Source: Bacteroidia bacterium (GTDB lineage Bacteria; Bacteroidota; Bacteroidia; J057). Taken from it: DNA of 64,000 nucleotides. Below are positions 10,401-18,647 of this stretch, in pieces. Location: NCBI GenBank assembly GCA_019695295.1, contig JAIBAH010000003.1:53939-117938 (forward strand). The letters run 5' to 3'. The notes under the pieces are model-generated. The model made no database searches. It was not told the origin of the DNA and saw only the letters and a program-made list of their open reading frames with translations. Positions within the stretch are counted from its first letter, which is position 1, and each line of letters opens with the position of its first letter. Made by a program: the position numbers and the translations under genes.

Positions 10401-11538
10401 AAGCTATTTGTATCAGTGGAATACGGTTCCTCCTCAAACGGGAGTAACAGCCACCGGTTTGGGTGCCGGTACTTATAACGTTACGATAAGCGACCTGACC
10501 AATGCCGCCTGCAATACTACTGCCAGTGTAACCTTAACGGCTTCGGCTCCTCCGACTGCTCTGATTACGCCTGTGGGGACTCAAAACATTTGTGAAGGAA
10601 ACAGTGTGGTGTTGAATGCTAACGGTGGTAGTGCTGTTTCGTGGCTGTTTAACGGTGCTTTCTTTGCTTCGGGCAATACTGTGGTGGTTCAGCAGGGGGG
10701 AGTTTATCAGGCGATTGTTTATTCAGAAAGTAATTTTACAGGCTGTGCAGATACTTCAGAAACGTTTACGCTGACTGTAACTCCTCTGCCTTTGGCTGAA
10801 ATAGAGGCACTTACTCCGGTGGATTTCTGTCAGGGAGAAACGGCTTTGATTCAGGCGAACGGAGGTAGCGCAGTCTCATGGTATAAAGACGGGCTTGCCC
10901 TGAATGTTTCGGATAATCCGCTTACAGTCAGTGAATCCGGTTCTTATGTGGCGATTGTTTCCAATGGATGTGGAGCGGATACGTCAGCGAATCTGTTTAT
11001 AACGGCACATCAGGTTCCGGTTGCGGATTTTATCTATGCACCTTCTGAGCCTTTTGTCGGAATTCCTGTTCAGTTTACGGATAAAAGCCTGGTAGGAGCG
11101 GTCTGGAACTGGGATTTCGGGAATGGAAATACCTCTACTGTTCAGAATCCGGCGAATACCTATACAGAAGACGGTACTTATCCTGTAACGCTTTTTCTGG
11201 AAAATGATATCGGATGTAGTGATACGGTTGTGTATTTTATTTCGGTAGTTTTGCCCGGTACGGTCCCTGTCTTTATTCCGAATGTGTTTTCTCCCAATGA
11301 TGACGGGAATTTTGATGAGCTGATTTTAAGCATTGGCGGTTATACTTTTGAGTATTTCCAGGTTTTTGACCGCTGGGGTAAAATGATGTTTGAAACAGAA
11401 GACCCAAGTCAAAACTGGAGAGGATATAATAAAAACGGAACACTTTGTTCAGAAGGGGTGTATTTTTATGTACTCAATCTGAAAGATAATCAGAATCGTC
11501 CCGTGATTAAAAAGGGGAATGTGACATTGATTCGGTAA
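4456..11538 (+). CDS. Giant HYR/SprB/PKD-repeat surface protein, T9SS type B
   Basis: The 2360-residue product has a signal peptide (MRQFLSLIIIFTLLILTQPL, cleavage after LAQ). In order it shows: a Cys-rich N-terminal region; a PPC-like beta domain (about 160-280); an Ig-like domain; a SprB-like repeat (about 530-600); a Cys-rich ligand-binding-like region (about 680-890); Ig-like repeats beginning with TITGSNTFCQGDS; eight HYR domains (about 1211-1868); two more SprB-like repeats (about 1875-2030); Ig-like units; a PKD domain (about 2195-2275, WNWDFGNGN); and a CHU_C/gliding-motility-type sorting domain starting IPNVFSPNDDGNFDE. It is exported by Sec and then T9SS, and probably held at the cell surface. 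A role in adhesion or gliding is inferred from family resemblance only. A related C-terminal part occurs in the protein ending at 58741. Confidence 0.9.
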   Translation: MRQFLSLIIIFTLLILTQPLLAQPGVCNGGGCTGGALWGAVQTTTSPTFVPSVAGTFAGEYNLYNVTAGQQYEWSLCAADGATNPTGDAQLTLINATTLANICYADDVCGLSPKILWTATITGQVRVLINQFSCVTNTNSHTVVWRCAACSAVPAGETQATAISAGTLICNTPYSNTQNLNLFQNDYNGQPSPDVFYTFTLSSTQTVNIGTCGSLFDTYLYLLDNVGTVLASNDNNGPLCAGNEASIQQTLAAGTYYVVSEGAGANTGTVTTSITALGPAPTVTGNTSICLGDTTTLTASAPGATGYTWFDALTGGNTLASTASYTVSPTATTSYYVEAAATGGGVPGPQTMIPIPGQSSTFSNMVRGYYFTSPTTIFLTAIQAPTTASTGNQNLAILRFTAGAPPAWPGTTNNFTVLYLTQNNPTPGLITLATPIQVNPGDIIGVLGNRNDNNSYGLPNPYPSTIAGFPVNLTRCGMQLPLSTNVPQTIWSEVTGGTYLCRVELYYTTSLGTGTCPSARTPVTVTVNPNPLVNLIPDSVNCAGGNDGSITANGSNGSPAYQYSLNGGTLQGTGLFTGLSAGNYTVSVVDANNCDGTATIAVAEPVPLTTSAYSETCSLNGLNYTVTFQVSGGNAPYNVSGVTGTFAGNIFTSNPIPTGTTPTILVSDANNCPPVSLVPVGNCVPASPCNTATGCFLANQIIDGDFENFDELNPFANFSSTYDYYDCDAGNSVCINGTTGQNILCQYDFAVETGTPACNNTWSANVTDHTSGSGNLMLVDFPVGISAQIWCQTVTLLPNTNYCFGGYFLNLVPSGTGYTNPIFRFEANGQVLGVSSAIPEDEQWHYQGIQFNSGAGGTVTLCLWNDNFGPLGFDLGIDDLSLREVTNGALPIAVNDTVSFCDYETLVIFNVLGNDTGAGINALQLLSYPAYSTGTASANFANGSVTFIPDATFSGSTSFTYEITTNLGCSDVGTIVLTEEVSPVATITGSNTFCQGDSSVLDAGSGYIAYNWTTPLGSANTQTYTATVSGVYSVIVTNVAGCNDTASVTVSLNSVPTPVITASATSICAGGNSVLDAGSGYNAYSWFQQSTASGLGNAQTQNVSTPDVYGVIVTDINGCSGGDTITITVRPNPVVTIIPSGPTSFCPGDSVTLDAGSGFVSYVWSSNPGGSAGNTQTVVANMTAMYQVIVTDNFNCSGIDSISIVSGDTLPPVFTSCPSGITVNNDPGLCGAVVTWSNPLVSDNCTANLIQSQGLASGSVFPAGSTQIEFIVSDLGGNSDTCTFTVTVTDNENPAIVNCPANISVSNDPGLCGAVVNWALPSVTDNCAGATLNQTGGATNGSVFPLGTSTITYLATDAAGNTADCTFTILVSDTENPVISGCPANISLPSDPGACGAIANWTAPSVSDNCAGVTLAQTTGGASGSLFPLGTTVVTYLATDAAGNTANCTFSVTVTDNLAPVIAGCPANIIMNNDPGICGATVNWSVPSVTDNCTGSTLVQTSGGSNGSVFPVGTTTVVYLATDAAGNTSSCQFTVIVNDTENPVVNNCPSNISVTNNPNQCGANVNWVFPTVSDNCPGSAILQTGGGAPGSLFPVGVSTIVFTAADASGNTASCSFTITVTDNQPPVIVNCPSNLTLNTSATQCSAIANWVTPTFTDNCPSATIVQTAGPLSGSPFSLGTTTVSYLATDAAGNTASCSFMVTVTDGVAPVITGCPSNLSVSNNPGQCGAIVNWSVPVANDNCSGVTMIQSSGAGNGSFFPTGTSTIGYQATDAAGNTASCQFTVTVSDTEAPAFIFCPSDIQLTATSGCTEIVNWVAPNVTDNCPGVSLSSNFASGDVFPSGTTTVVYTATDAVGNTSTCSFDITVNVPSPILVTAIADVNVSCNGGTDGQASVSASGGTGSYAYSWDITPPQLTATATGLGAGTYTVYVSDVNAPACVAVATASVTISQPSALTATTSVLQSPGCGLMNGSAVVSASGGTGSYLYQWNTVPPQTGVTATGLGAGTYNVTISDLTNAACNTTASVTLTASAPPTALITPVGTQNICEGNSVVLNANGGSAVSWLFNGAFFASGNTVVVQQGGVYQAIVYSESNFTGCADTSETFTLTVTPLPLAEIEALTPVDFCQGETALIQANGGSAVSWYKDGLALNVSDNPLTVSESGSYVAIVSNGCGADTSANLFITAHQVPVADFIYAPSEPFVGIPVQFTDKSLVGAVWNWDFGNGNTSTVQNPANTYTEDGTYPVTLFLENDIGCSDTVVYFISVVLPGTVPVFIPNVFSPNDDGNFDELILSIGGYTFEYFQVFDRWGKMMFETEDPSQNWRGYNKNGTLCSEGVYFYVLNLKDNQNRPVIKKGNVTLIR
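8086..10059 (+). repeat. Eight tandem HYR-domain coding repeats
   Basis: Eight units of about 246 bp (82-83 residues) follow one another inside the giant gene. Each begins with a Pro-Val-Ile type strand, then NCP(A/S)N(I/L), DPG.CGA, VNW, SVTDNC, GS.FP.GTT, YLATDAAGNT, and ends C.FTVTV.D. Units 2-7 are the most alike; unit 8 is diverged and lacks the NDPGLCG turn. Confidence 0.9.
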
Positions 11539-11908
11539 GAATCGGGTTTGTTTTTTGTGAAAGAATTGCGATGTGTCCTGAATGATGCATCGCAATTTTT
11601 TTTTGGGGTGGGGGAGTGGATTTTGTCTGAATCAGGGTTATCAGGATTGTGGATTGGGTTTCACCACGGAAAAAGTTCATGGACAGGGAGTGTCAGGTAC
11701 ACAGACATAAGTATTCCTGTAATTGCTACCAGGCTGTTAGTATCCATAAATCATAATTTTCAGTTTCTCTCAGAAATCGAAGATTCAGCGTAGCTAATGG
11801 TTTATTTTCATTTTATTATTGAAGGTACTTGTATTATTTGCATAATTCATTCTAAGTGATTAAGTTTGTAGCGTTTTATGTTTCAATTTTATACGAAGGG
11901 TATATACA
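11539..11908. other. Intergenic stretch between the two large secreted-protein genes
   Basis: This 370-bp gap has a terminator at its start and AT-rich sequence before the amidase gene. An 81-codon open frame at 11548-11793 overlaps the terminator stem, has no signal or recognisable motif, and is not taken as a gene. Confidence 0.6.
11565..11604 (+). terminator. Intrinsic terminator after the HYR protein gene
   Basis: A perfect 9-bp stem, ATTGCGATG with CATCGCAAT, closes a 14-base loop and runs into a T tract. Confidence 0.85.
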
Positions 11909-14900
11909 ATGCGAAAATTAACTTTACTTTTTACTTGTTTTTTGGGGTTTCTGTCGTTGGTGAAAGCACAGGCTCCTGATCTCCAACTTCATTTTGAGAC
12001 GGCTTATTCCCGTTTTCCCAATATCCCCCGGGGCACTCTGGAAGCAATGTCCTACGGTGCAACCCGTTTTGGGAATATACTGCCTGAGCCGGGTACGCAT
12101 CATCACCACGGACCTGACCGTTTGGGTTTGTTTGGATTGATTTCGGATGGGGAGGGGTATTTTGACAATACCCTGAACGAGGTTCTGATTTATACTCCGG
12201 AAGATATGAGCACGGATGCGTTTATTCATAATGAACGCGCTCAGATTCTGGCGGTAGCACAGAGAATCTCTGCTCTGTGTACTTCTTACGGAGTGCAGAG
12301 TGCGGCAGATTTAGCACCGGTTTTAAAAGAATTTTGCGAAATTCCTGCTGACAACGACGCAAACCGTTATGCTCAGGAATTGTACCTTTATGAAGTATTT
12401 TCTCATCTTGCTCAGGGGATAGAAACCCCTGTATTATCAGTAAAGCCGGTCAGCATTTCTCCGGAAGATTGGTTTCTGCCGAATAATTATGAAATCCTTC
12501 GTTCGCCGAATGTTACTGTTTCTTCTCAGGGGATTACCAATGGAAGACAAATGTATGACCCTGACGGGAATAATCCTCAACCGATGTCTGCCGATTATCC
12601 GCCTGCGCTCTGGAGTGCTTCCGGTAATTTTTCCTCCCGGAATGGAACGGCAATTACGGCAGTAACAATACATACAACTCAGGGAAGCTATTCCGGCGCA
12701 ATTTCATGGCTGAAAAACCCGGCGGCCAACGCATCTGCGCATTACGTACTGCGTTCTTCAGACGGTCAGATAACGCAGCTTGTACTCGAAGTGGATAAGG
12801 CCTGGCATGTAGGTTCGGAAAACCCCTATACTATCGGACTTGAGCACGAAGGCTATGTGTCTCAGACAGGATGGTACACTACGGCAATGTACAATGCTTC
12901 TGCTGCATTGGTGAGAGATATCTGTACTGACAGAAATATTAATCCGACTACCTGTTACAGCGGGGCTTCCGGCAGTACGGTAAATGTACTTTCCTCTACG
13001 TTTAAAATCAAAGGTCATCAGCATTTTCCCAATCAAACCCACACCGACCCGGGAATTAACTGGGACTGGCCGCTGTTTTATAATCTGGTAAACAACAATA
13101 ATACCTGTAATGCACCTGCTGCACTCACCGCCGGAAATATCACACCCAACAGTGTGAGGCTTAGCTGGGGAAGTGCTTCCGGGGCTTCAGCCTATCTGCT
13201 GAGATATAAAAGCAGTGCTGCCACAACCTGGACTCAGGTAACGGTAAGCAGTATCAACCATATGCTTTCCGGGCTTGCTTCCGGTACAACTTATGAATGG
13301 CAGGTGGCTTCGGTTTGTGGTAGTAATACCTCTTCTTACACCGCAGGTGGTAATTTCACTACCATGGCTTCTTCCTCTTCGGCCTGTACCGGAAATATAA
13401 CGGATTCCGGGGGTACGGGAAATTATGGAAACAACGAAAACTGGACTTATACGATTGCACCTGCCGGAGCAACGGCTGTTTCCCTTACATTTAATAGTTT
13501 CGGACTTGAAAATACCTACGATTTTCTTTATATCTATAACGGGCCTACGACGGCTTCTCCTTTAATCGGAAGCTATACAGGAACAAGCAGTCCGGGTACA
13601 GTAACGGGCACCGGCGGAGCTTTGACACTCCGTTTTGTCTCTGACGGAGCAACTGTTTCCTGGGGATTTACCGCTAACTGGAGTTGTACTGTTCCGCCCG
13701 TTTGTGCTCAGGCAACAGGGTTGACGGCTTCGGGTATCACGACCACTAGTGCCACACTTGGCTGGAATGCAGTTTCCGGAGCTACCAGCTATACGCTTAA
13801 ATACAAGCCGGTTTCTTCTTCTTCGTGGAGTTCCGTAACGCCTGCAACGAACAGTTACACTCTTTCCGGGCTTTCTTCCGGTACTCAATATCAGTGGACA
13901 CTTGCCACCAATTGTACAAACGGTGTTTCAGCAGATGCTACCGGCCCTCTGTTTACTACTTTATTGCCCTGCACTGCTCCGACTACGCTGAGTACTTCCG
14001 GTATAACGAACAGTTCTGCCACCCTGAACTGGAATGCTATTGCTCCTGCTACTTCCTACACGGTAGATATTAAGCCTTTAAGCAGCACCAGCTGGGTATC
14101 CTATACCTCAGCGTCCAATAGTTATACGGTTACGGGGTTGAGTGCATCCACTCAGTATGACTGGAAAGTCAAAACCAATTGTTCCGGAGGGACTTCTCCC
14201 TCAAGTTCGGCTACTCAGAATTTTACGACGCTGGTGCCTCCGTGTAATACACCCGGGAGCCTGAGTGCCACTTCGGTTTCCTATACCTCTGCATCGGTTA
14301 ACTGGGGTGCAGTTTCCGGTGCTGTGAGTTATCTGGTGCAATGGAAAACTTCTGCTGCTACAAGCTGGAGCTCTACAACGGTTACGGGTACTTCTCATGC
14401 CCTTTCCAGTCTTGCTCAGGGTACAACCTATAACTGGAGGGTAACGACGAACTGTGCTTCCAATACTTCCGCTGTGACTGCGACCCAGAGTTTTACTACC
14501 TTGTCCTGTACTACTCCGTCCTCAGCCAGTACTTCCTATGTATCCACTACTGTAGCTACGCTCAACTGGACTGCGGTGGGCGGGGCTGCCGGATATTCCT
14601 TAGAGTATAAAACCGCCGCAGCGACGACCTGGACTATTGTGAATACTACAACCAATAGCCATACACTAAGTGGCTTAACGTCTTCCACCCAGTATCAGTA
14701 CCGGGTAAGAACGCAATGTATTACAGGAATATATTCAGGATATACTACAACGGGAACCTTTACTACTCAGGCTTCCTGCTATGACGCATGGGAAAGCAAC
14801 AACAGCTCTGGTACTGCTACTGCTATTACTTCAGGAACTTCCAAATACGGCAAAATATGCTCCAGTTCTACCGATGTGGACTGGTTTAAGGTAACAATAA

Positions 14901-15439
14901 CGGCGACCTCTTCCATTACATTTACGCTGACTCAGGTGCCGGTAGATTATGATCTGGAGGCTTACACTTCTGTATTTTTGTCCGGCTCCTATAATTCGGG
15001 TACCACTTCAGAAACAGTTACCCTAAGCAACCGGCCCGCAGGCACTTATTATTTCAGGGTGATTTCCGGCAGCGGTGGATTTAGTTCTACACTGGATTAT
15101 AAGGTTACGGCTACCGTTACCCCTTCTGTTCAGGGCGGGCATACCGTTACGGACATTGAGGATAATTCCCTGAATGTTTTGAGTGTAACGCTTTTCCCTA
15201 ATCCGGCGGGAGAAACAGTGTATTTGAAAACCAATGAAGAATCAGGCGTGAAAAATCTGAAAATGAAGGTTGTAAACCTGAATGGAAGCGTTGTACTGAC
15301 TCAAACGGAAGTGTATGCAGAACCCAATGCGGTCATTAGCCTGCCCGTAGGGAACCTTCCGGAAGGAATGTATCTGCTGATGACAGAGTCGGAGGGATTT
15401 CCTGTGCCTTTTGTTCAGAAATTCATCATTCAACGATAG
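11909..15439 (+). CDS. Secreted N-acetylmuramoyl-L-alanine amidase with FN3/CUB/PPC domains, T9SS type A
   Basis: The 1176-residue product has a signal peptide (cleavage after VKAQ) and an N-terminal region of about 230 residues I cannot assign. An Amidase_2/PGRP-like catalytic domain follows (about 250-395). Its zinc ligands can be placed as His255, His370 and Asp380 (the His-x9-Asp spacing of AmiD-type enzymes), with the GLEHEG Glu as likely catalytic acid. Then come one FN3 domain (398-488), a CUB-like domain (494-596, NYGNNENWTYTI), four more FN3 domains to about 950, a PPC domain (955-1070) and a Por_Secre_tail sorting domain (FPNPAGE onward). It should cut peptidoglycan stem peptides from the sugar chain outside the cell. 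Targets could be prey or competitor walls, or the cell's own debris; this is inferred. Confidence 0.85.
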   Translation: MRKLTLLFTCFLGFLSLVKAQAPDLQLHFETAYSRFPNIPRGTLEAMSYGATRFGNILPEPGTHHHHGPDRLGLFGLISDGEGYFDNTLNEVLIYTPEDMSTDAFIHNERAQILAVAQRISALCTSYGVQSAADLAPVLKEFCEIPADNDANRYAQELYLYEVFSHLAQGIETPVLSVKPVSISPEDWFLPNNYEILRSPNVTVSSQGITNGRQMYDPDGNNPQPMSADYPPALWSASGNFSSRNGTAITAVTIHTTQGSYSGAISWLKNPAANASAHYVLRSSDGQITQLVLEVDKAWHVGSENPYTIGLEHEGYVSQTGWYTTAMYNASAALVRDICTDRNINPTTCYSGASGSTVNVLSSTFKIKGHQHFPNQTHTDPGINWDWPLFYNLVNNNNTCNAPAALTAGNITPNSVRLSWGSASGASAYLLRYKSSAATTWTQVTVSSINHMLSGLASGTTYEWQVASVCGSNTSSYTAGGNFTTMASSSSACTGNITDSGGTGNYGNNENWTYTIAPAGATAVSLTFNSFGLENTYDFLYIYNGPTTASPLIGSYTGTSSPGTVTGTGGALTLRFVSDGATVSWGFTANWSCTVPPVCAQATGLTASGITTTSATLGWNAVSGATSYTLKYKPVSSSSWSSVTPATNSYTLSGLSSGTQYQWTLATNCTNGVSADATGPLFTTLLPCTAPTTLSTSGITNSSATLNWNAIAPATSYTVDIKPLSSTSWVSYTSASNSYTVTGLSASTQYDWKVKTNCSGGTSPSSSATQNFTTLVPPCNTPGSLSATSVSYTSASVNWGAVSGAVSYLVQWKTSAATSWSSTTVTGTSHALSSLAQGTTYNWRVTTNCASNTSAVTATQSFTTLSCTTPSSASTSYVSTTVATLNWTAVGGAAGYSLEYKTAAATTWTIVNTTTNSHTLSGLTSSTQYQYRVRTQCITGIYSGYTTTGTFTTQASCYDAWESNNSSGTATAITSGTSKYGKICSSSTDVDWFKVTITATSSITFTLTQVPVDYDLEAYTSVFLSGSYNSGTTSETVTLSNRPAGTYYFRVISGSGGFSSTLDYKVTATVTPSVQGGHTVTDIEDNSLNVLSVTLFPNPAGETVYLKTNEESGVKNLKMKVVNLNGSVVLTQTEVYAEPNAVISLPVGNLPEGMYLLMTESEGFPVPFVQKFIIQR

Positions 15440-15838
15440 GTTCTTCTTCTTTTTTGGTAAGGATAAGAATCATCATACAACCTCCATCGCAGTGAAAATC
15501 TGTGAGGGAGGTTTTTCCTTTGATTTTTTTATCTCATCCTGTCATTCGGGTAAAAAATCAGGATAATCCCATGATTTTTTCTGATTTTTGATATTCGTTT
15601 ACAAAAAAACAACTATCATTGTAGTCTGATTTTTCAAAGTGACTGTATGCGTTACAAAGCACGTCTTTCAACGTTCCTGACCTGTGCAGTTTTTTATTCC
15701 GGAGTTCTTTTCCGGCTACGTTCCATGATAATAGCATAAAAAGCGGAGTAAGTAATTGTTTTTTGTGTCAATCCAGACAGGAGTATTTTATCAGGTTGTC
15801 TTTAGCCGGCGGTAATTTCAATCATCATTTCACTGTTT
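15440..15838. other. Intergenic stretch before the bestrophin-like gene
   Basis: About 400 bp with a terminator at the left end. The remainder is AT-rich, with no open frame or clear promoter that I could support. Confidence 0.5.
15479..15517 (+). terminator. Intrinsic terminator after the amidase gene
   Basis: AACCTCC pairs with GGAGGTT across a 21-base loop and is followed by TTTTT. Confidence 0.75.
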
Positions 15839-16717
15839 ATGGTACAATATAATCCCAAAGAGTGGTTTACCTTTATTTTTTACTTTCATAAAGCGGATAC
15901 TTTCCGGAAGTTAATTCCGATGATGATTTCCATTGCGGTTTATGCATTGATTATTGAATACTTATATATGGAGGTATTCAGGGTTTCGCCGGACAGCAAA
16001 GCCAAAACGCTTTCCAATATGCATACCCTTTTGGGTTTGGTACTTTCGCTTCTGCTTGTTTTTCGTACGAATACTGCCTACGACCGGTGGTGGGAAGGGC
16101 GAAAACTGTGGGGTGCACTGGTAAACAACAGCCGGAATCTTGCCATTAAACTCAATGCTTTTCTGCCGGAAGGAGATAAAGAGAACCGCTTATTTTTCAG
16201 AAGGATGATTCCTAATTTCGCTTTTGTATTAAAAAATCACCTGAGAAAAGAATATGTGGCAGAAGAATTTGAATATTTTCCACAGTTTCATCCGGATTCT
16301 ATTCAGCCGGATGCACATGTCCCGAATCAGGTGGCATCTTATATTATTCAAAAAATCACGCTTTTACAATCCAATCAGGTAATTACTGCCGATCAGGTAT
16401 GGTTGATGAATGGAGAAATGTCATCTTTTACGGATATTTGCGGAGCCTGTGAACGAATCCGGAATACACCGATTCCCTTTTCTTACAGTTCTTTTATCAA
16501 AAAATTCATCTTTTTTTATACGATGACACTCCCTTTTGGCTATGTGCTTACGATGGGTTACTGGATGATGCCGGTGTGTGTGTTTGTGTTTTATGTATTG
16601 GCAAGCCTGGAGCTTATCGCGGAGGAAATCGAAAGTCCGTTCGGTTCGGATGCCAATGACCTCCCTACAGATCAGATTGCAAAGGGAATCCGCTCAACAG
16701 TCAGGGAGCTAATTTAA
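15839..16717 (+). CDS. Bestrophin-like chloride channel family protein (UPF0187)
   Basis: The 292-residue membrane protein matches the prokaryotic bestrophin family, which forms pentameric anion or cation channels in the inner membrane. The family hallmark is clear: an N-terminal helix, then SLLLVFRTNTAYDRWWEGRK, followed by the cytoplasmic helical region and a C-terminal hydrophobic pair (about 222-260) with the acidic EEIESPFGSDANDLP stretch found at the end of the conserved core. Length is normal for bacteria (about 290-300). The next gene starts 15 bases after the stop, so the two are probably translated from one message. Confidence 0.88.
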   Translation: MVQYNPKEWFTFIFYFHKADTFRKLIPMMISIAVYALIIEYLYMEVFRVSPDSKAKTLSNMHTLLGLVLSLLLVFRTNTAYDRWWEGRKLWGALVNNSRNLAIKLNAFLPEGDKENRLFFRRMIPNFAFVLKNHLRKEYVAEEFEYFPQFHPDSIQPDAHVPNQVASYIIQKITLLQSNQVITADQVWLMNGEMSSFTDICGACERIRNTPIPFSYSSFIKKFIFFYTMTLPFGYVLTMGYWMMPVCVFVFYVLASLELIAEEIESPFGSDANDLPTDQIAKGIRSTVRELI

Positions 16718-16732
16718 AAAAATGGAACAGTT

Positions 16733-17887
16733 ATGAAAGAAAAAGAGAAATTATCTATAACGGAACGCTTTGCCCTGAAGTATTTAATTAATAAATCGCA
16801 GAAACGACCGGTTGCCGCCGATGAATGGTTTATTCTGAATACCTTTGAACGAAATGCTATCCGGAATACCAAAATCCGGCTGTATTTTATGTCCGGCTTA
16901 TTAGGGGTTCTGGGGGTTCTGGCTTACTATCTTCCGGTTCATTATTTTCCGCACTGGTTTCCCAAAAATGCACTGTTTGTCTTGAATGGGAAATATGAGT
17001 TACCTGTCGTTGCCAATGTGTATAGTCTGATTCTGGGCATTGTGGAGGTTTTGGTTCTCACTCTTCTTAATCTGAATGCTGTTCACCAGATTGCCGTTGC
17101 ATGCGGATATCCGGATACAGATGACCCGCTTTATGACCGGTATATTGCTGCGCTTGCAGAGGCCGGACTGGAAAAGAAAGACAAAAGGGTGCTGCATTTA
17201 GGGTTAAATCCGTTGCAAAACGTTCCGAAAATCTGGATTATTCTCGTTACGGTTTTCAATTTTCTCAAGGCAATGATGAGTAATCTGCTGATTAAATTCA
17301 TCATCAGCCGGTATCTGGGAAGGGCTGTAATGCGGCTGTATTTAAATCTGATTAGTGCTCCGATTTATGCATTCTGGAATATTATGGCTGCTTCCAAGGT
17401 GATTCAGGAGGCCAAAATCCGGATTATGTCTCCCCGGCTGATTGAAAAAATGATTGAGTATCTGGCAAACGGATTTCGGGAAGACCCTTTATTCCGGACG
17501 CATTTATATGATATTCTTCAACTGATGACGATGTGTGCCCGGCGATTTCATTATACGCATTATATGTTTGCGCAAGCCCTGCTCGAAAAATTTGAGATTC
17601 CCGAAAAAGAAAAACATCTGTGGAATGGGGATGAGTACGAACTTTTTGGGAAACTTCCGGTAAGGATTCAGCATGCTTATTCTTTTCTCCTCGCTTTCGG
17701 ATTTATGATTGACGGGCAATTTGGGTACAAGGAAGAAAAAATGCTGAAAGCGTTGTTTGAAGCGGGGTTTTCCCCGTTTTCTGCCGAAAAAGTATGGGAA
17801 TGGGAGAAGTCGTACAGGGAAGGTTACGGAATGTCTGCTTTTTTTACGCTGATGGATACTACGCTTTTTCCGCCTGAAACTGAATAA
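16733..17887 (+). CDS. Uncharacterised polytopic membrane protein
   Basis: I do not recognise a family with certainty; it may belong to one of the conserved but unnamed Bacteroidota membrane families. The 384-residue product has a basic cytoplasmic N-terminus of about 50 residues, hydrophobic segments near 50-70, 90-113 and a long stretch 160-222, then a soluble helical C-terminal half (about 225-384). No signal peptide or catalytic motif is visible. It follows the bestrophin-like gene by 15 bp, so the two products may act together. Its 3' end overlaps the convergent minus-strand gene by 29 bp. Confidence 0.75.
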   Translation: MKEKEKLSITERFALKYLINKSQKRPVAADEWFILNTFERNAIRNTKIRLYFMSGLLGVLGVLAYYLPVHYFPHWFPKNALFVLNGKYELPVVANVYSLILGIVEVLVLTLLNLNAVHQIAVACGYPDTDDPLYDRYIAALAEAGLEKKDKRVLHLGLNPLQNVPKIWIILVTVFNFLKAMMSNLLIKFIISRYLGRAVMRLYLNLISAPIYAFWNIMAASKVIQEAKIRIMSPRLIEKMIEYLANGFREDPLFRTHLYDILQLMTMCARRFHYTHYMFAQALLEKFEIPEKEKHLWNGDEYELFGKLPVRIQHAYSFLLAFGFMIDGQFGYKEEKMLKALFEAGFSPFSAEKVWEWEKSYREGYGMSAFFTLMDTTLFPPETE

Positions 17888-18647
17888 CCACTTTTTCGGG
17901 ATTTTCCATATTCCATTCTTGTCCGTCATAATAGGTTCTTTCTTCCATATAGATTTCTCCGTTTTTTTTCATGAGAATGACGGTAGAAAGCCTTGTTCCG
18001 TATCGGGGAGGTATCCGGATAAACAACGCTGAGAGGCTTTTTTCCCATTCCGGTGGAACGCCTGTACTGGGAAGGAGACTGGCTTCGTAAGTACGGGAAT
18101 CCGTGAGCAGATGAAAGGCTGCTTCAACGGGAAATTCTCCCCCGGTTTCGGTCAGTTGCTGAAACAGAACTTTGTTGTCTGCTACTTTGGGCCAGGGCGT
18201 ATCCAGAAAACGGTTGCTTAACCCATAAATTCCGGGAGATAATACCTGAATCTGCCCCTGTTTATTGGAATAGTACCCCAATTCATCTTTGGTTCCCACA
18301 AGTAAATTGAAGCCGTTGTATAAATCTGACTGAGCATGGATTTTTTCCAGATAATGAAGGGGAGAAACCTGCTGAATGAGAAAATCCTTCACCAAATCTC
18401 CTCTTGAAAGGGCTTCAGGCCGGATATCATTGGGGTCACGGTAATTGGTGAGGGTGGCAAAACGTCCGTTTCCGGCAATGCCCATCCAGGTTCCGCCTGC
18501 TTTTAGGTCTTTTCCTGCAAATAATCCGGGATATTCTGCCCAAAGATGTGCTTTTTCAGTAGGCCTGTCCAAAAACTCGTCCCGGTTTCCAATCAGAATC
18601 AGGTCGTACTGAGGATGTGTTTTATAGGCGAGAAATAATGTGCACAT
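17859..18647 (-). CDS. NRDE/TANGO2 family protein
   Basis: The 262-residue product starts with Cys2 after the initiator (MCTLFLAY), then has the name-giving NRDE motif in LILIGNRDEFLDRPTEKAHLW and the conserved AGKDLKAGGTWMGI and RFATLTNYRDP segments. These define the NRDE/TANGO2 family, an N-terminal-nucleophile-like fold in which Cys2 may be the nucleophile; animal homologues are linked to haem or lipid handling. Length is typical (about 250-280). No signal peptide, so cytoplasmic. It is transcribed towards the membrane-protein gene and overlaps its end by 29 bp. Confidence 0.9.
   Translation of the reverse strand: MCTLFLAYKTHPQYDLILIGNRDEFLDRPTEKAHLWAEYPGLFAGKDLKAGGTWMGIAGNGRFATLTNYRDPNDIRPEALSRGDLVKDFLIQQVSPLHYLEKIHAQSDLYNGFNLLVGTKDELGYYSNKQGQIQVLSPGIYGLSNRFLDTPWPKVADNKVLFQQLTETGGEFPVEAAFHLLTDSRTYEASLLPSTGVPPEWEKSLSALFIRIPPRYGTRLSTVILMKKNGEIYMEERTYYDGQEWNMENPEKVVIQFQAEKA

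Noticed and set aside
11548..11793. 81-codon plus-strand frame after the HYR gene
   Set aside because: It overlaps a strong terminator, and its composition is unlike the neighbouring genes.
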